This document shows positions 54,805-64,000 of a stretch of 64,000 bases of DNA, one piece after another. The stretch lies in NCBI GenBank assembly GCA_964036315.1, contig OZ038508.1, positions 49,601,524 through 49,665,523 on the forward strand, written 5' to 3'. The stretch comes from Acanthosepion esculentum. Taxonomy: Eukaryota > Mollusca > Cephalopoda > Sepiida > Sepiidae. Every line of letters starts with the position of its first letter. The stretch's first letter is position 1. The notes below the pieces were generated by a model. The model was not told the DNA's origin, did no database searches, and saw only the letters and a program-made list of their open reading frames with translations. The translations under genes and the position numbers were made by a program.

Positions 54805-54845
54805 CTTTCACATATATATATATATATATAGATAGATAGATATAA
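54805..54845. repeat. (TA)n then (GATA)n
   Basis: Short compound tract. Confidence 0.95.
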
Positions 54846-54949
54846 AAGTGGACATTGAAGTCACCACAACCGCAACCTCAAACTTGATGATTGTGTTTAG
54901 CATGAAACAGTCTGTCTCCCCTGAGTGTTGATTTGAATGTTCATTTATA

Positions 54950-55043
54950 TCTACATAGGCTCCATCTCTGACATTGAGCACTTTATCCCATAAATATAGC
55001 ATACCTTAAAACTATATTTCTTCAAATATATATATATATATAT
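54950..55043 (+). repeat. Dispersed sequence ending in (TA)n, copy 2
   Basis: Second copy of the word set at 48895-49009 (CTCCATCTCTGACATTGAGC, ACTTTATCCCATAAATATAG, ACTATATTTCTTCAAATA), again ending in (TA)n. Confidence 0.85.
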
Positions 55044-55049
55044 AATTAG

Positions 55050-55084
55050 ACACACACACACACGCACGCGCGCACACGCGCACA

Positions 55085-55153
<69 letters not shown>
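55050..55153. repeat. (CA/CG)n then (TA)n microsatellite
   Basis: About 37 CA/CG units then about 15 TA units. Confidence 0.97.
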
Positions 55154-55154
<1 letters not shown>

Positions 55155-55157
<3 letters not shown>

Positions 55158-55479
55158 CTTGATGTTATCGGTCCCGAGGAGGAGATCCCAGTGTGAAGCA
55201 ACTTTAAAAAGTACCTAAAAACCAAACCACGAGTCGACCCAGGTCTTGTGAGTGAAATTGGGTAGACAGAACCCTTGGGAGCCGGCGGTTGTTGTGCTAG
55301 CACGAGGCCGCAAGTCATAGTGGCCGAGGGTTTTAAAGAGTGCTAGCCCTGTCCAGACTTATGATCACGTTACATAACGCGCTCAATCACGGAAACTAAA
55401 AATAAGGTCTGCTCAGTAGAGATGAGGTATAAACCATATCTGCAGTATAAACCTCGGATTCGAGTGGCTGCGCCATTTA

Positions 55480-55480
<1 letters not shown>
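55155..55480. other. Unassigned, GC-richer stretch
   Basis: GGAGCCGGCGGTTGTTGTGC, AGCACGAGGCCGCAAGTC and GTGGCCGAGGGTTTTAAAGA stand out from the AT-rich surroundings and may be an unrecognised SINE-like repeat; no tRNA fold could be completed. Confidence 0.35.

Positions 55481-55560
<80 letters not shown>
55481..55560. repeat. (TA)n then (TG)n microsatellite
   Basis: About 17 TA and 23 TG units. Confidence 0.97.
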
Positions 55561-55561
<1 letters not shown>

Positions 55562-55969
55562 CTGCTGCTAGGAACGTTTGTTCACTGTGTCGTGCCAGAG
55601 AATCTTTCTTACCATTCGTCCTTGCATTGATTATTTCCGGCAAATCTATGGTGCTCCGGTTATATATCCCGATATTGTTGAAAAAAAATCCAAAACCGGG
55701 TTTCTAATGTTATTGATCCTGATCTAGCATCTCGGCTTCAGTCACTTTCTCACCACCGTAACGTGGTTTGCTTTTCTCATTTTTTTAAAAAATCGGAATC
55801 ACCCCAAGCACTAAAACGCCAGGGTGTGGAAGAATTAGGAACAGAAACATAAATGAAAAGAAGAAAGAGAATATAGTAATCGGGGGGGGGGGCAGTAGAT
55901 ATCGATTGAACTTGCATTTAAATGTTTGCAGACTAAAGCTGGTTAGAAAGCATGAAGCCAGAACGGAGT

Positions 55970-56595
55970 TGTAGAAGTGAGAAATGCGAGAAAAGAAACT
56001 CTTAGCATAGTACTTACGGCTACCTCTAGCCAGCCCAAGTGTAAATTGTTGAGATCTCCACGCTAGTCTAGTCCTGCGCTTAAATTTTTAAAAAATATAG
56101 GTACCGTAGCGAAGAACTTATCCAAAGAATTATCATGAAATTATTTAGAGAAAAGACATAGATAGGCAACCTTACGGCGGTTGGAAAGTGAGTGATACCG
56201 AGCTGCCAGATGAGGACCAATAATACTGCAAAATCTTCTTTAGATCTTATCAAGGAGCTCAAGGCAAATAGCTGAAGCACCGGACCATATGTGGCAGCAA
56301 TATTCTAAGCATGGATGAATGGGAGGCTTATAGATATGTAAGATAGATTATGGATAGAAAAATTGTCCCGCCTGACACAGTGAAGCAAGATTCTTAGCAG
56401 CTGACCTAGCAATGGATTCAATATAGTCTTTCCACTTCATATCAGCAGAAAACTTGAGCCCGAGAAAGCACCATAAGTCACTTTCCTAGAGGATAGCATC
56501 AGCCATACTGATGGAAAGATGCGAGAAGTCTCTATAAATATTTTCATAGCAAATTTTATAATGAACATCCCTCTTTGGTACAATTAATTTAAGCG
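55970..56595 (-). pseudogene. Jockey-like LINE, C-terminal half
   Basis: Minus-strand frames: DFSHLSISMADAIL.ESDLWC, FLGLKFSADMKWKDYIESIA, RSAAKNLASLCQAGQFFYP, SILHIYKPPIHPCLEYCCHI, WSGASAICLELLDKIQKI, then SVSLTFQPP and LSLF-type remnants. This is the segment LGL.FS.DL.W..YI.SIAKSAAKK..SL.RAR.F..P..ILY.YKS.IRPC.EYCCHIW.GAP...L..LDK.Q of Jockey/RTE-like LINEs, between the RT palm and the C-terminal motif seen at 38092-38293. The ending is lost. Confidence 0.85.
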
Positions 56596-56599
56596 AAGT

Positions 56600-57585
56600 A
56601 CTAGACTGGCAACTAGTTCTCATTCTTTTACTGTTGAAATAGCTGTAAGATTTTTCTTTCTAGCTCTTCTAGCCTGAGGATATGTGTTCGGCTTCTTTCT
56701 TCCTTGTCGCTTACGATCTTTAAAAATTAAAATCCTTTCGTCATTTTCTCTATTTCTGAAAATCCGTTCTATTATTGTCCTTTTCCCGCTCTCAGTAACA
56801 AATCTTCTCCTGATAGAAGTCTTGAGATCCATTCAAATACTATTAAATGAGGTTCTTGTAAGGGCGTAAACTGAGGAAGAAAAAGTACATATAAGGATAT
56901 GTAGGATAGATAACGCGTGACCTAGAATTGAAGTGGTTAAGAGTAACAGGTCCCAGGAAGAAGATGTCTGAGTGAAACTTCTTTCTTATTTAATGGAAGA
57001 CGAATGGAATTAGAATGATTCGAACCTTGAGAGTGACGTGGCGGGTCTTAGTTGAACATTTGCCATGAAAATTGTTGGGGCGCACCCACCTTCAAAACCA
57101 CAATAGACTGATCCTATTAAATAGAATAGTAGTTCTAGAGACTGTGAGTAGTGTAGCAGTGTAGTGCAGTGCAGAGTGAGACTTCTGTAGTGATCAGTTA
57201 CACTTCCGTTTCTCGACCGGAAGATACCGCTGGATTTTATTACTATTACTTATTGTTACTACTAACCTACGTTCGGGCTACTACTAATCTCTCTGATGTA
57301 AATACCTCTCTGAATTTACCAGTATTTTCCCCTACGACTGTGTTTGTTCGTTATTACCATATACTCACGTGGAAACACTCAACACCTCAACAAAAATATT
57401 GATAGAGCATCGAGAGGTGAGCAACATTTCATTTGTGGGAAAAGAGTGTGTAGTACAGACAATAACGTATGAAATTCAAATGGGAAATAAGACGGTTAAA
57501 GGAACCAGCGTATATGTTATACTCATAAGATCTACTGCGTTGACCAAATATAGATTAATACAGTATATTGAAAATAAAGTTTTTC
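56600..57585. other. Mostly unassigned
   Basis: The minus-strand frame 56832-56620 (RTIIERIFRNRENDERILIF, KDRKRQGRKK) shares its middle with 50165-50290. An 87-codon plus frame at 57369-57632 shows no motif I know and overlaps a transposase remnant. Confidence 0.4.
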
Positions 57586-57589
57586 ATCC

Positions 57590-58055
57590 ATCAGTCCCCC
57601 CCCCCTGTTTATTCAATGCGCCCCACACATAATGATCAAGAGGACTGCAGTCTAGGGAGTTAGATGGAAGGGATGATGTGGTCTCAGAAATTGTCTGACA
57701 GCCAATAACTGGGTTCCCCTGTTTGAGTGACATAGTGCAGAATCCTGTTACCAGACATAGGGGCTTCCAACAGCCACCCTCATGACCCAGGGCAGCACTA
57801 CTTCCTCAAGGCACTTGAGGTGGAATGAGGAGTGGAGGCATAATGTCGCCATCCAACTTTTTTCGAATCTTCTCTATTGTCCTCAGATTGACCCCCAAAA
57901 ACTGAAATGCTCATATTGGCACTTCTAGTTCGAATGTCAAGCAGTAAAGCATGCTGTTTCTAAATTTCAGGTGGAGTGAATTGCTTCACAGTACTCTTTT
58001 TTTTCTCGCTGACGGTGCCCAACTGACCCTACTATAAATTGCAGTAGATAAAATC
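57590..58055 (-). pseudogene. Mariner-type transposase remnant
   Basis: Minus-strand frames contain SANMSISVFGG, WRHYASTPHS, APMSGNRILHYVTQTGEPSY, WLSDNF and DHIIPS, then, one frame over, NSLDCSPLDHYVWGALN. This follows the mariner-type order (..QDSAPCH....Q.WL..NF..H....W.P.SPD.NPLDYYVWG..), including the third catalytic Asp region. Multiple shifts; the N-terminus is absent. Confidence 0.7.
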
Positions 58056-58139
58056 AAAAACAAACAACGCCCATGCGCGAAAGTGAGAATATAAAATGGC
58101 GACAATTTACCCATCGCGCTCTGTAAGTGTTGCTTTTAA

Positions 58140-58435
58140 ATAATTTCTAAGGTACATAATGAGGAAATGGTAGCCAACTTCCCGAAGAGACACGGCACAT
58201 AGAAACAAGAAAAGGAAGAAATTTCTAGGCTATATAATAAGGAAAGAGGGCATGAAAAATCTTATACTCACGGGACAGATTCAAGGCAAGCGGGGCAGAT
58301 GAAAACAACGCATAACCTATCTAGCGAGCTTGAATAAATGGATGGCGGAGCAAAGTTGAGTGGAGCTTACAAAAAGGCAACTGTATCGAGCCATGATCAC
58401 CTACGTCTTGATGAGAGCCGGCACATAGAAAAAGA
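58140..58435 (+). pseudogene. RTE-clade LINE, C-terminus, partly doubled
   Basis: Frames: FLGYIIRKEGMKNLILTGQI, QGKRGR.KQRIT, LSSLNKWMAEQS, LYRAMITYVLMRAGT. Just before it, ACATAATGAGGAAATGG and GACACGGCACATAG repeat the same landmarks in a shorter form, so two C-terminal pieces abut. Confidence 0.75.
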
Positions 58436-58439
58436 ATCC

Positions 58440-58895
58440 AGAAAAATGTTGTGATGCCAACGAATACTCGTTGTCACTTTCGTAATGCTCGTTGTAGTAG
58501 ATACTTTGTAATCGCAGATACAACTATAGTAACGCCGTTGAACAATACTCGTGTCAGACGCCTTCGAATATCATTCGCACTAATAGTACTTTCTCGATAA
58601 TACTCGCTTGAATAAAGTGAATCGAATAGAGATATAGACAATAGCGGTCCGTATAGTAATAGAGGATAGAGTAGAAACAGTAATACGAATTGGAATAGAG
58701 GATAGACTAAGAATAACGATCTGTATAGTACAGAGAACAGACTAGAAATTGCGATCAATTGCGTCACGCGACTTCCTACTTTAGCGTTTTCTCTATGGTC
58801 ACGTGGTCTACTTAATTCAATAGTGGGATCGCCTGTGTTTGCCCACTGGCGATCTATGTTCAAACTCAAGTGTCGGCAGCGACAATTTATTCCTA
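58440..58895. other. Unassigned, with a TATA-like word near its end
   Basis: Non-repetitive within the window except for ATAGAGGATAGA words. CTATATAAAAG at about 58893 precedes (CA)n. No gene supported. Confidence 0.4.
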
Positions 58896-58902
58896 TATAA
58901 AA

Positions 58903-58903
<1 letters not shown>

Positions 58904-58951
<48 letters not shown>
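58904..58951. repeat. (CA)n microsatellite
   Basis: About 24 CA units. Confidence 0.97.
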
Positions 58952-58953
<2 letters not shown>

Positions 58954-58954
58954 A

Positions 58955-59675
58955 CACGACCTCGACTAGGAGTAAAACGCCAACCACTAGATGTTAATCG
59001 TGATGGACTGGTACTTAAAATCCATAGTCTGCAATTTGGCGATTTATTAAAGATGATATTTTAGTTTCTTTATATTACAACATGTCACGCGCCGAAATTG
59101 TAACTTTAAAATCCGCTCTTGCCACGTACAAAGATTAGAAATAAGGAAATAAAGCAAAAAGACAAATAATAATAATAATAAAAAAAAGAAAAACAGACCA
59201 CATCTTCCTGTTAAACTGACATTCTCTTTTAACAAGCTTGTATTTATACATTTCAGGAATCGTGTTTCTTCATTTTTCCTTTCTTGTTTGTTAACTTCGA
59301 CTGTCTCTCAAATACATTCTGCAATCAAGAGGAACTTTCAAGACACATTTTCTTCAAAATAATTCTTCCTCAAACTGTTATCTTTATTCGTAACTACCTC
59401 ATCTCTCAGATACTTGATCTTTTGTGAGTAAATACCTTGGCGATTAAGCTTCGTTATTTAAATTTTTTTTTTTAATTTACCGATTTTCTTTCTATCTATC
59501 TCTGTTTCCATTCTTTCCGCATTTCCATCTGCGTAATTCGTTCGCTTCGAATGGCTTGGGGTCGACGCCATTTGCAATTTCTTTCAAAGTTTAAGCGTTG
59601 TGTTAATAATAAGAATGCCAGCGCACTGAGAATGATCTCGGATAAATTTGCAGAAAAAGATGTCTACGAAGCACC
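58955..59675. other. No recognisable feature
   Basis: AT-rich then mixed; nothing recognised. Confidence 0.5.
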
Positions 59676-59679
59676 GTCT

Positions 59680-60300
59680 CCCTTAAGGACGTGGGCGATC
59701 ATAGCTCTCTCAACTGCCTCACATTTATAACAGTTAATAAATGTTGCATTTTTGTCCTCGCTCCTAATCTCTGTTCTTGCAGCATCCACACAAGCTTGTT
59801 AGGTATGTCCTGCGCTGCTTCCCTCACGTCACTCTTGCCGTCAAAATTTTTTTAAGCGTAGCTTAGATATGGCATAAGGTAGAAACTATGGGGCACCCAG
59901 TGAGGATCACAATCACTACTCACTGGTAATTGTTCTGACGAGACAAGTCTGCTAAACATTACACCAGGTCAAGATGCACAAAATGATTTTGTAAGCCTAG
60001 TTTAGATATGACACAAGGCTGAAAGTAGGGCCGCCCAGTGAAGGTCTATCTCATTGTTCTGTCATAAACAAACTTATTAACCATTGCACCACGTCTATAT
60101 GACCCCCTACCCGTCATGCCTTCAATATGTCCTGTGAGTGTCACTTTTTCTAAGCATTCTTTCTTCATTATGTACACTAGAAATTTCAACTGTCTCTGGT
60201 GTTAAGCACGGTTCTATTTGGCTAAATTTTCTGTTTGGTACGTGTTTTTCCGACAATCCTTGTGTAGAACCAACTTTCTGTTGACTAAATAGTCTTCTTC
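59680..60300 (-). pseudogene. RTE-clade LINE C-terminus, split by a SINE dimer
   Basis: Minus strand, 60300-60112: SWFYTRIVGKT and RVHNEERMLRK-type codons up to LTGHIEGM (CACTCACAGGACATATTGAA); then the insertion; then 59841-59680: GKSDVREAAQDIPNKLVWML, QEQRLGARTKMQHLLTVINV and RELWSPTSL. The gap in the protein falls exactly at 59842-60111. Confidence 0.7.
59842..60111 (-). mobile_element. Tandem dimer of a short tRNA-like SINE
   Basis: Two diverged units of about 125-130 bases. Each has, on the minus strand, GTGGTGCAATGGTTAATAAG (or GGTGTAATGTTTAGCAGACT), an A-box-like stretch; GAACAAT; CACTGGG(C/T)GGCCC-type; TATGCCATATCTAAGC. B-box match is weak. Inserted within the RTE C-terminus. Confidence 0.55.
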
Positions 60301-60546
60301 ATCAGTGATGAAACAGTCCAGGATGGATATGATTTTGACTCAGCATGTTATCTATATATAGAGGATGTAGACAGAAGAACCAATATTATAGTGACTCTGA
60401 TATTGATGGCTCGTGCGATATTCAGATCATTGACGCATGAAACTGAGAGTCACGATGCATCGTTGATGAAGTTTTGATTCGTATTTTTACATTTTCTGTC
60501 TGTATAACTATCGAAAATATTGTTCCCCCTTTTCATATAAAAATAG

Positions 60547-60548
<2 letters not shown>

Positions 60549-60597
<49 letters not shown>
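60549..60597. repeat. (TA)n microsatellite
   Basis: About 24 TA units flanking the MITE. Confidence 0.97.
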
Positions 60598-60600
<3 letters not shown>

Positions 60601-60780
60601 TGTAACCCGGATATAAGAGACCCGGATATAAAAGAAACCCGGATATAAGAGAGATTTTATCTGGTCCCAAATTAGAGCCATACTTACCTAAACAAAATAG
60701 ACCAAACCCGGATATAAGATAAACCCGGATATAAGAGACTTCCCCGGTCCCGACAACTGTCTTATATCCGGGTTACACTG
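60598..60780. mobile_element. Pogo-like MITE with iterated ACCCGGATATAAGA
   Basis: 183 bases. Ends CAGTGTAACCCGGATATAAG and CTTATATCCGGGTTACACTG are exact inverted repeats, flanked by TA on both sides. Inside are four further direct copies of CCCGGATATAA. Pogo/Tigger DNA transposons use CAG ends and TA targets; no transposase is encoded. Confidence 0.85.
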
Positions 60781-60782
60781 TA

Positions 60783-60784
60783 TA

Positions 60785-60834
<50 letters not shown>
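60783..60834. repeat. (TA)n microsatellite
   Basis: TA array between the MITE and the palindrome. Confidence 0.97.
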
Positions 60835-60837
<3 letters not shown>

Positions 60838-61050
60838 ATAATTTCAAGAAACTTCGAATTCGGAGAGACAGCATCAAAAATTGATATTTACAGTTAATCA
60901 TTATATATATATATATATAATGATTACTTAACTGTAAATATCAATTTTTACAGTTAAGTAATCATTATATATATATATAATGATTACTTAACTGTAAATA
61001 TCAATTTTTGATGCTGTCTCTCCGAATTCGAAGTTTCTTGAAATTATCCA
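60835..61050. repeat. Nested palindrome, 216 bases
   Basis: Outer arms TGGATAATTTCAAGAAACTT, CGAATTCGGAGAGACAGCAT at the left and their exact reverse complement at the right. Within lie three alternating copies of AACTGTAAATATCAATTTTT or its complement, and two smaller palindromes centred on short (TA)n with ATCATTATATA arms. Confidence 0.95.
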
Positions 61051-61054
61051 TTCT

Positions 61055-61165
61055 TCAAAGGGTATCTTGCCTCCCCAATTCTTTCATCCGAGCGGTTCAC
61101 TCTCTTTCTCTCTCTCCTCTCTCTCTCTCTCCCCTTCTCTCTCTCCTCTCTCCCCCTCTCTGTCC

Positions 61166-61205
<40 letters not shown>

Positions 61206-61516
61206 ATCTGATTTAATTTCGGCAGAAAATAAAGGCACAAATAAATTACTCAACATTTGGATATTTACATATGCTGTTCCTTGATCTAAGGCTTCGGCTC
61301 ACATCAGCCATCTTCAGAGTAATTATGTGGACATTTAAACAAATATATTCACCATCAAAGATGATATTCTGTTATGTTGACATAGAAGATAGCTATGCGA
61401 CAACAACGGTCGCTTAATACCAGACGCAGGTCGTAAATTCATGATGCAGTTCTATGACGTCGTATCACGTGAGTGACCGAGATATTAACAACAGAATCAT
61501 AGGTCTAAACACTATG

Positions 61517-61570
<54 letters not shown>

Positions 61571-62110
61571 TACAAAGAGTCAATCATACCTAGAATCAAT
61601 CAGCAATGTGTATGCGATTATTGGCGAAATCACTTCGCTAGTAGACATAAACATAAGCATTCCACTACTGATAAACCTCCGAATGATGAGATCCTCATAA
61701 ATAAATAAAATGGATATGGTGTATTTTTTATTTTTTATTTCTGCTAGTACTTTCGAATGTTTCATGTCATTCATCATCAGGCTTTATTATCCATCAGAAT
61801 CAAAACTGGGAGACGATTTATATGTGTTTATCCGACCGAAAGATGTTTTTAGGTATGAGCTATTAGTTAACGGTTATATGGTGTTGGAGCGTGCAAATCG
61901 CAACGCTAAATTTTAAATATTTAAAAGGATAATTTGTTTTGTATTTTGTAATATGGTAAATCCACGTATTTTCTTTTATAAGTGTTTTTCAGTTAATACG
62001 ATATGAACTAAGTAGATAGTTCAAGTAACAGAGTGATATGTCTTACTTTGTAGGTTTTTTTTTCTTCAGGAATTCTTTACTGCTGGATCAATTCTTTTTT
62101 ATAAACAGAA
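61055..62110. other. Unassigned, with (CT)n and (TA)n tracts
   Basis: CT-rich tract at about 61098-61202 and TA array at about 61518-61567. The rest is AT-rich without motifs I know. Confidence 0.6.
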
Positions 62111-62113
62111 ATA

Positions 62114-62115
<2 letters not shown>

Positions 62116-62204
<89 letters not shown>
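62116..62204. repeat. (TA)n then (GATA)n
   Basis: About 19 TA then about 12 GATA units next to the MITE. Confidence 0.97.
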
Positions 62205-62207
<3 letters not shown>

Positions 62208-62533
62208 GTGGAACCTCGGTTTACGAATTTAATTCGTTGCTGAAGAACGTTCGTAACCCGAAATGTTCGTAACCCGAAACTAGTTTTCCAATCGGAATCA
62301 ATGTAGAGAAAAAAAATCACAGTACAATAAAATTGGAATAGAAAAGCACGGTACAACACACGAATGTATACAACACGGCGGTCGACTCAGAAATTATTCC
62401 GTTCGGGTTAACTCGGTTTGGCAAAGTTGTTCGAGAACCGAAATTTTGTTCGAACACCGAGGCATTTTAATCTCGAATTTTCTGTTCGAAAACCGATTTA
62501 TTCGACACGTGAGACGTTCGAGAACGGAGGTTG

Positions 62534-62537
<4 letters not shown>
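62205..62537. mobile_element. Pogo-like MITE with iterated TTCGTAACCCGAA/TTCGAGAACCGAA
   Basis: Ends AGTGGAACCTCGGTTTACGA and (reverse complement of the right end) AGTGCAACCTCCGTTCTCGA form imperfect inverted repeats. Both halves contain several copies of a GTTCG(A/T)(G/A)AACCGAAA-like word. No coding capacity. The CCTCGG.TTACGA end fits Tigger/pogo elements. Confidence 0.75.

Positions 62538-62566
<29 letters not shown>
62538..62566. repeat. (TA)n microsatellite
   Basis: About 14 TA units between the MITE and the foldback element. Confidence 0.97.
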
Positions 62567-62570
<4 letters not shown>

Positions 62571-62828
62571 ATTAATTGATTTAAATTATGGTTTTTTCGC
62601 TACACAGTGATACCATGTTTCAAAAATGGAAGCTAAAGCCCCTGAATTTAATTTTGTTATTAAACCAAAGACATTAGTTCCATTTCCTCGTCAAGCGAAT
62701 TTTGGAGATGGAACTAATGTCTTTGGTTTAATAACAAAATTAAATTCAGGGGCTTTAGCTTCCATTTCTGAAACATGGTTATCACTGTGTAGCGAAAAAA
62801 CCATATTTTAAATCAATTAATTTATAAT
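62564..62828. mobile_element. Foldback element, full palindrome
   Basis: Arms of about 125 bases, from ATTATAAATTAATTGATTTA through CGCTACACAGTGATACCATG, GGAAGCTAAAGCCCCTGAAT, TTAATTTTGTTATTAAACCA to TTAGTTCCATTTCC; the right arm is the reverse complement with few mismatches. Centre about 62690-62705. Related to 11067-11234. Confidence 0.9.
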
Positions 62829-62926
62829 ATTAATGCTCTGTAAATTTACATTGAGCACTATTGTGTAAAAATAAAAATATCTATAAGAACACCGGATTTT
62901 ATATCTTACTGTTCTTTCTTTTTATT

Positions 62927-63060
<134 letters not shown>

Positions 63061-63084
63061 ATATACGCTGACACTGCAGAATCG

Positions 63085-63430
63085 AGCTAAGTTGAATTAT
63101 TCTCCTTAATTTGCAGTGTCCTTTCAGGACGTAGACGATAATGACCCTCCACTTCTTCTGTCCCTTGTAGCACAAAATAAAATTTTTCTGTTTTGTTATT
63201 TCTCCCAAACCGTGTTCTAACATCTATTTGCTCAATTTCATCAGGTACGTTACGTGCTGCTTTCTTCTCTCCCTCAATATGTCCTGTGAGTATCAGGTTT
63301 TCCAAGCCCTCTTTCCTCATTAAGTGTCTCTCCTGGTGTTAAGTATACTTTTCCTTTTTGTTTCTTATCTTTGCTCGCATGTTCGATCCGTGGTATCCTC
63401 AGCATCTTTCTGCAGAACCAGATTTCTGTT
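63085..63430 (-). pseudogene. RTE-clade LINE, C-terminus
   Basis: Minus strand: MRKEGLENLILTGHIEGEKK, AARNVPDEIEQ, KFYFVLQGTEEVEGHYRLRP and ERTLQIKE. Upstream, 63430-63370 gives SGSAERC.GYHG-type remnants of the FCRRMLRI..T block. Same family as 8880-10270. Confidence 0.8.
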
Positions 63431-63439
63431 GCTTCACTT

Positions 63440-64000
63440 TTCTTAGAATTTTAATTAAGATTGAAAGCTGTCCAGATCACGGCGTTAGGGTCTACGAAGT
63501 TACTGCAGAAGATTTGAGGAAGTTTGTTGCCACACAGTCTTTCGCAACCATTAACGGACATCTGGTATGAACATGTAAATAATAATAATAATAAGAAGAA
63601 GAAGAAGAAGAAGAAGAAGAATGATAATAATAATAAGAATAATAACAAAAAATTCTTCCGAAATTTCAATATTCTCTAAGGAAACAGATCTCAGCGTCAT
63701 AATGTTTATATTGCAAGTGTCTTTTCGATTTCTTTCCAATCTTCAAATTAAAAACAAAATCAAAAGTCATAAAGATAATCGAACACTCTGATGCTTTTCA
63801 TCTAGAGAGAGAGAGAGAGAGAGAGAGAAAGAAAGAGCGGGAACTGTTTTAAATCCCAAGGTTAGGGGATGTGAGTATTTTTTTTATTGTTTATTAACGT
63901 GGCATGTCATTGTCGATTCAATATCTGAATATTCTTTCCCTTCCAAACTCAGAATTGTATTTTTTTAGTTGTTTTGCGTTATTTTTCTCTATTTAGAAAT
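63440..64000. other. No gene; (AAT/AAG)n and (GA)n tracts
   Basis: AAT and AAG units at about 63577-63650 and GA units at about 63805-63830. Nothing else recognised. Confidence 0.6.

Noticed and set aside
57369..57632. 87-codon open frame
   Set aside because: No family recognised and its end overlaps the antisense of a mariner-type remnant.

Overview
The window looks like intergenic or intronic DNA from a large, repeat-rich animal genome, most likely a mollusc and probably a cephalopod such as Octopus. The pointers are the very many (TA)n arrays, often joined to (TG)n, (GATA)n or (CT)n; a tRNA-Arg-like SINE of the kind reported from octopus; and abundant RTE, Jockey-like, R2-like, Penelope and Tc1/mariner remnants. 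The assignment rests on general knowledge only; no search was run. I found no host protein-coding gene I can defend. Almost every coding stretch I recognise is a broken transposable-element gene, and the long Phe/Leu/Ser or Tyr/Ile open frames are translated simple repeats.

Layout. 1-5 kb: Tc1-like and mariner-like transposase fragments between (TA)n arrays, a Penelope-like 3' end with a GIY-YIG endonuclease, LINE 3' ends, a SINE and an unclassified repeat called RepX here. 5.4-8.4 kb: a 39-bp minisatellite of about 21 units and compound microsatellites. 8.9-11.3 kb: an RTE LINE interrupted by RepX, the 3' end of an R2-like LINE and half of a foldback element. 12.7-13.6 kb: an AT-rich minisatellite with a higher-order period. 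14.9-16.3 kb: eight 5S rRNA-like units on the minus strand, mostly head to tail about 135 bp apart, with a dispersed relative at 26.1 kb. 17.3-18.4 kb: a 490-bp direct duplication carrying TATA-like boxes. 19-28.3 kb: RepX, RTE LINE pieces (reverse transcriptase, C-terminus, 5' end), inverted SINE pairs and an internally deleted mariner. 31.9-35.3 kb: tRNA-Ser-like SINE copies mixed with Penelope-like fragments and a palindrome. 36.9-41.3 kb: a long decayed LINE (R2/NeSL/R4-like) hit by a Jockey-like LINE and by a 374-bp duplication of itself. 42.4-47.4 kb: a 5-kb polypyrimidine tract split by RepX. 49.7-54.1 kb: an inverted SINE pair and a LINE in three blocks of alternating orientation with about 580-bp inverted arms. 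55-64 kb: Jockey, mariner and RTE remnants, a SINE dimer, two pogo-like MITEs and two large palindromes.

The elements do not form a host pathway. The interest lies in structure: 5S-derived repeats in tandem and as a SINE-like composite, foldback elements, self-duplications inside LINEs, MITEs with iterated terminal motifs, and a hammerhead-like core shared by SINE and Penelope tails. Boundaries were read by eye and are usually good to about 5-20 bases.
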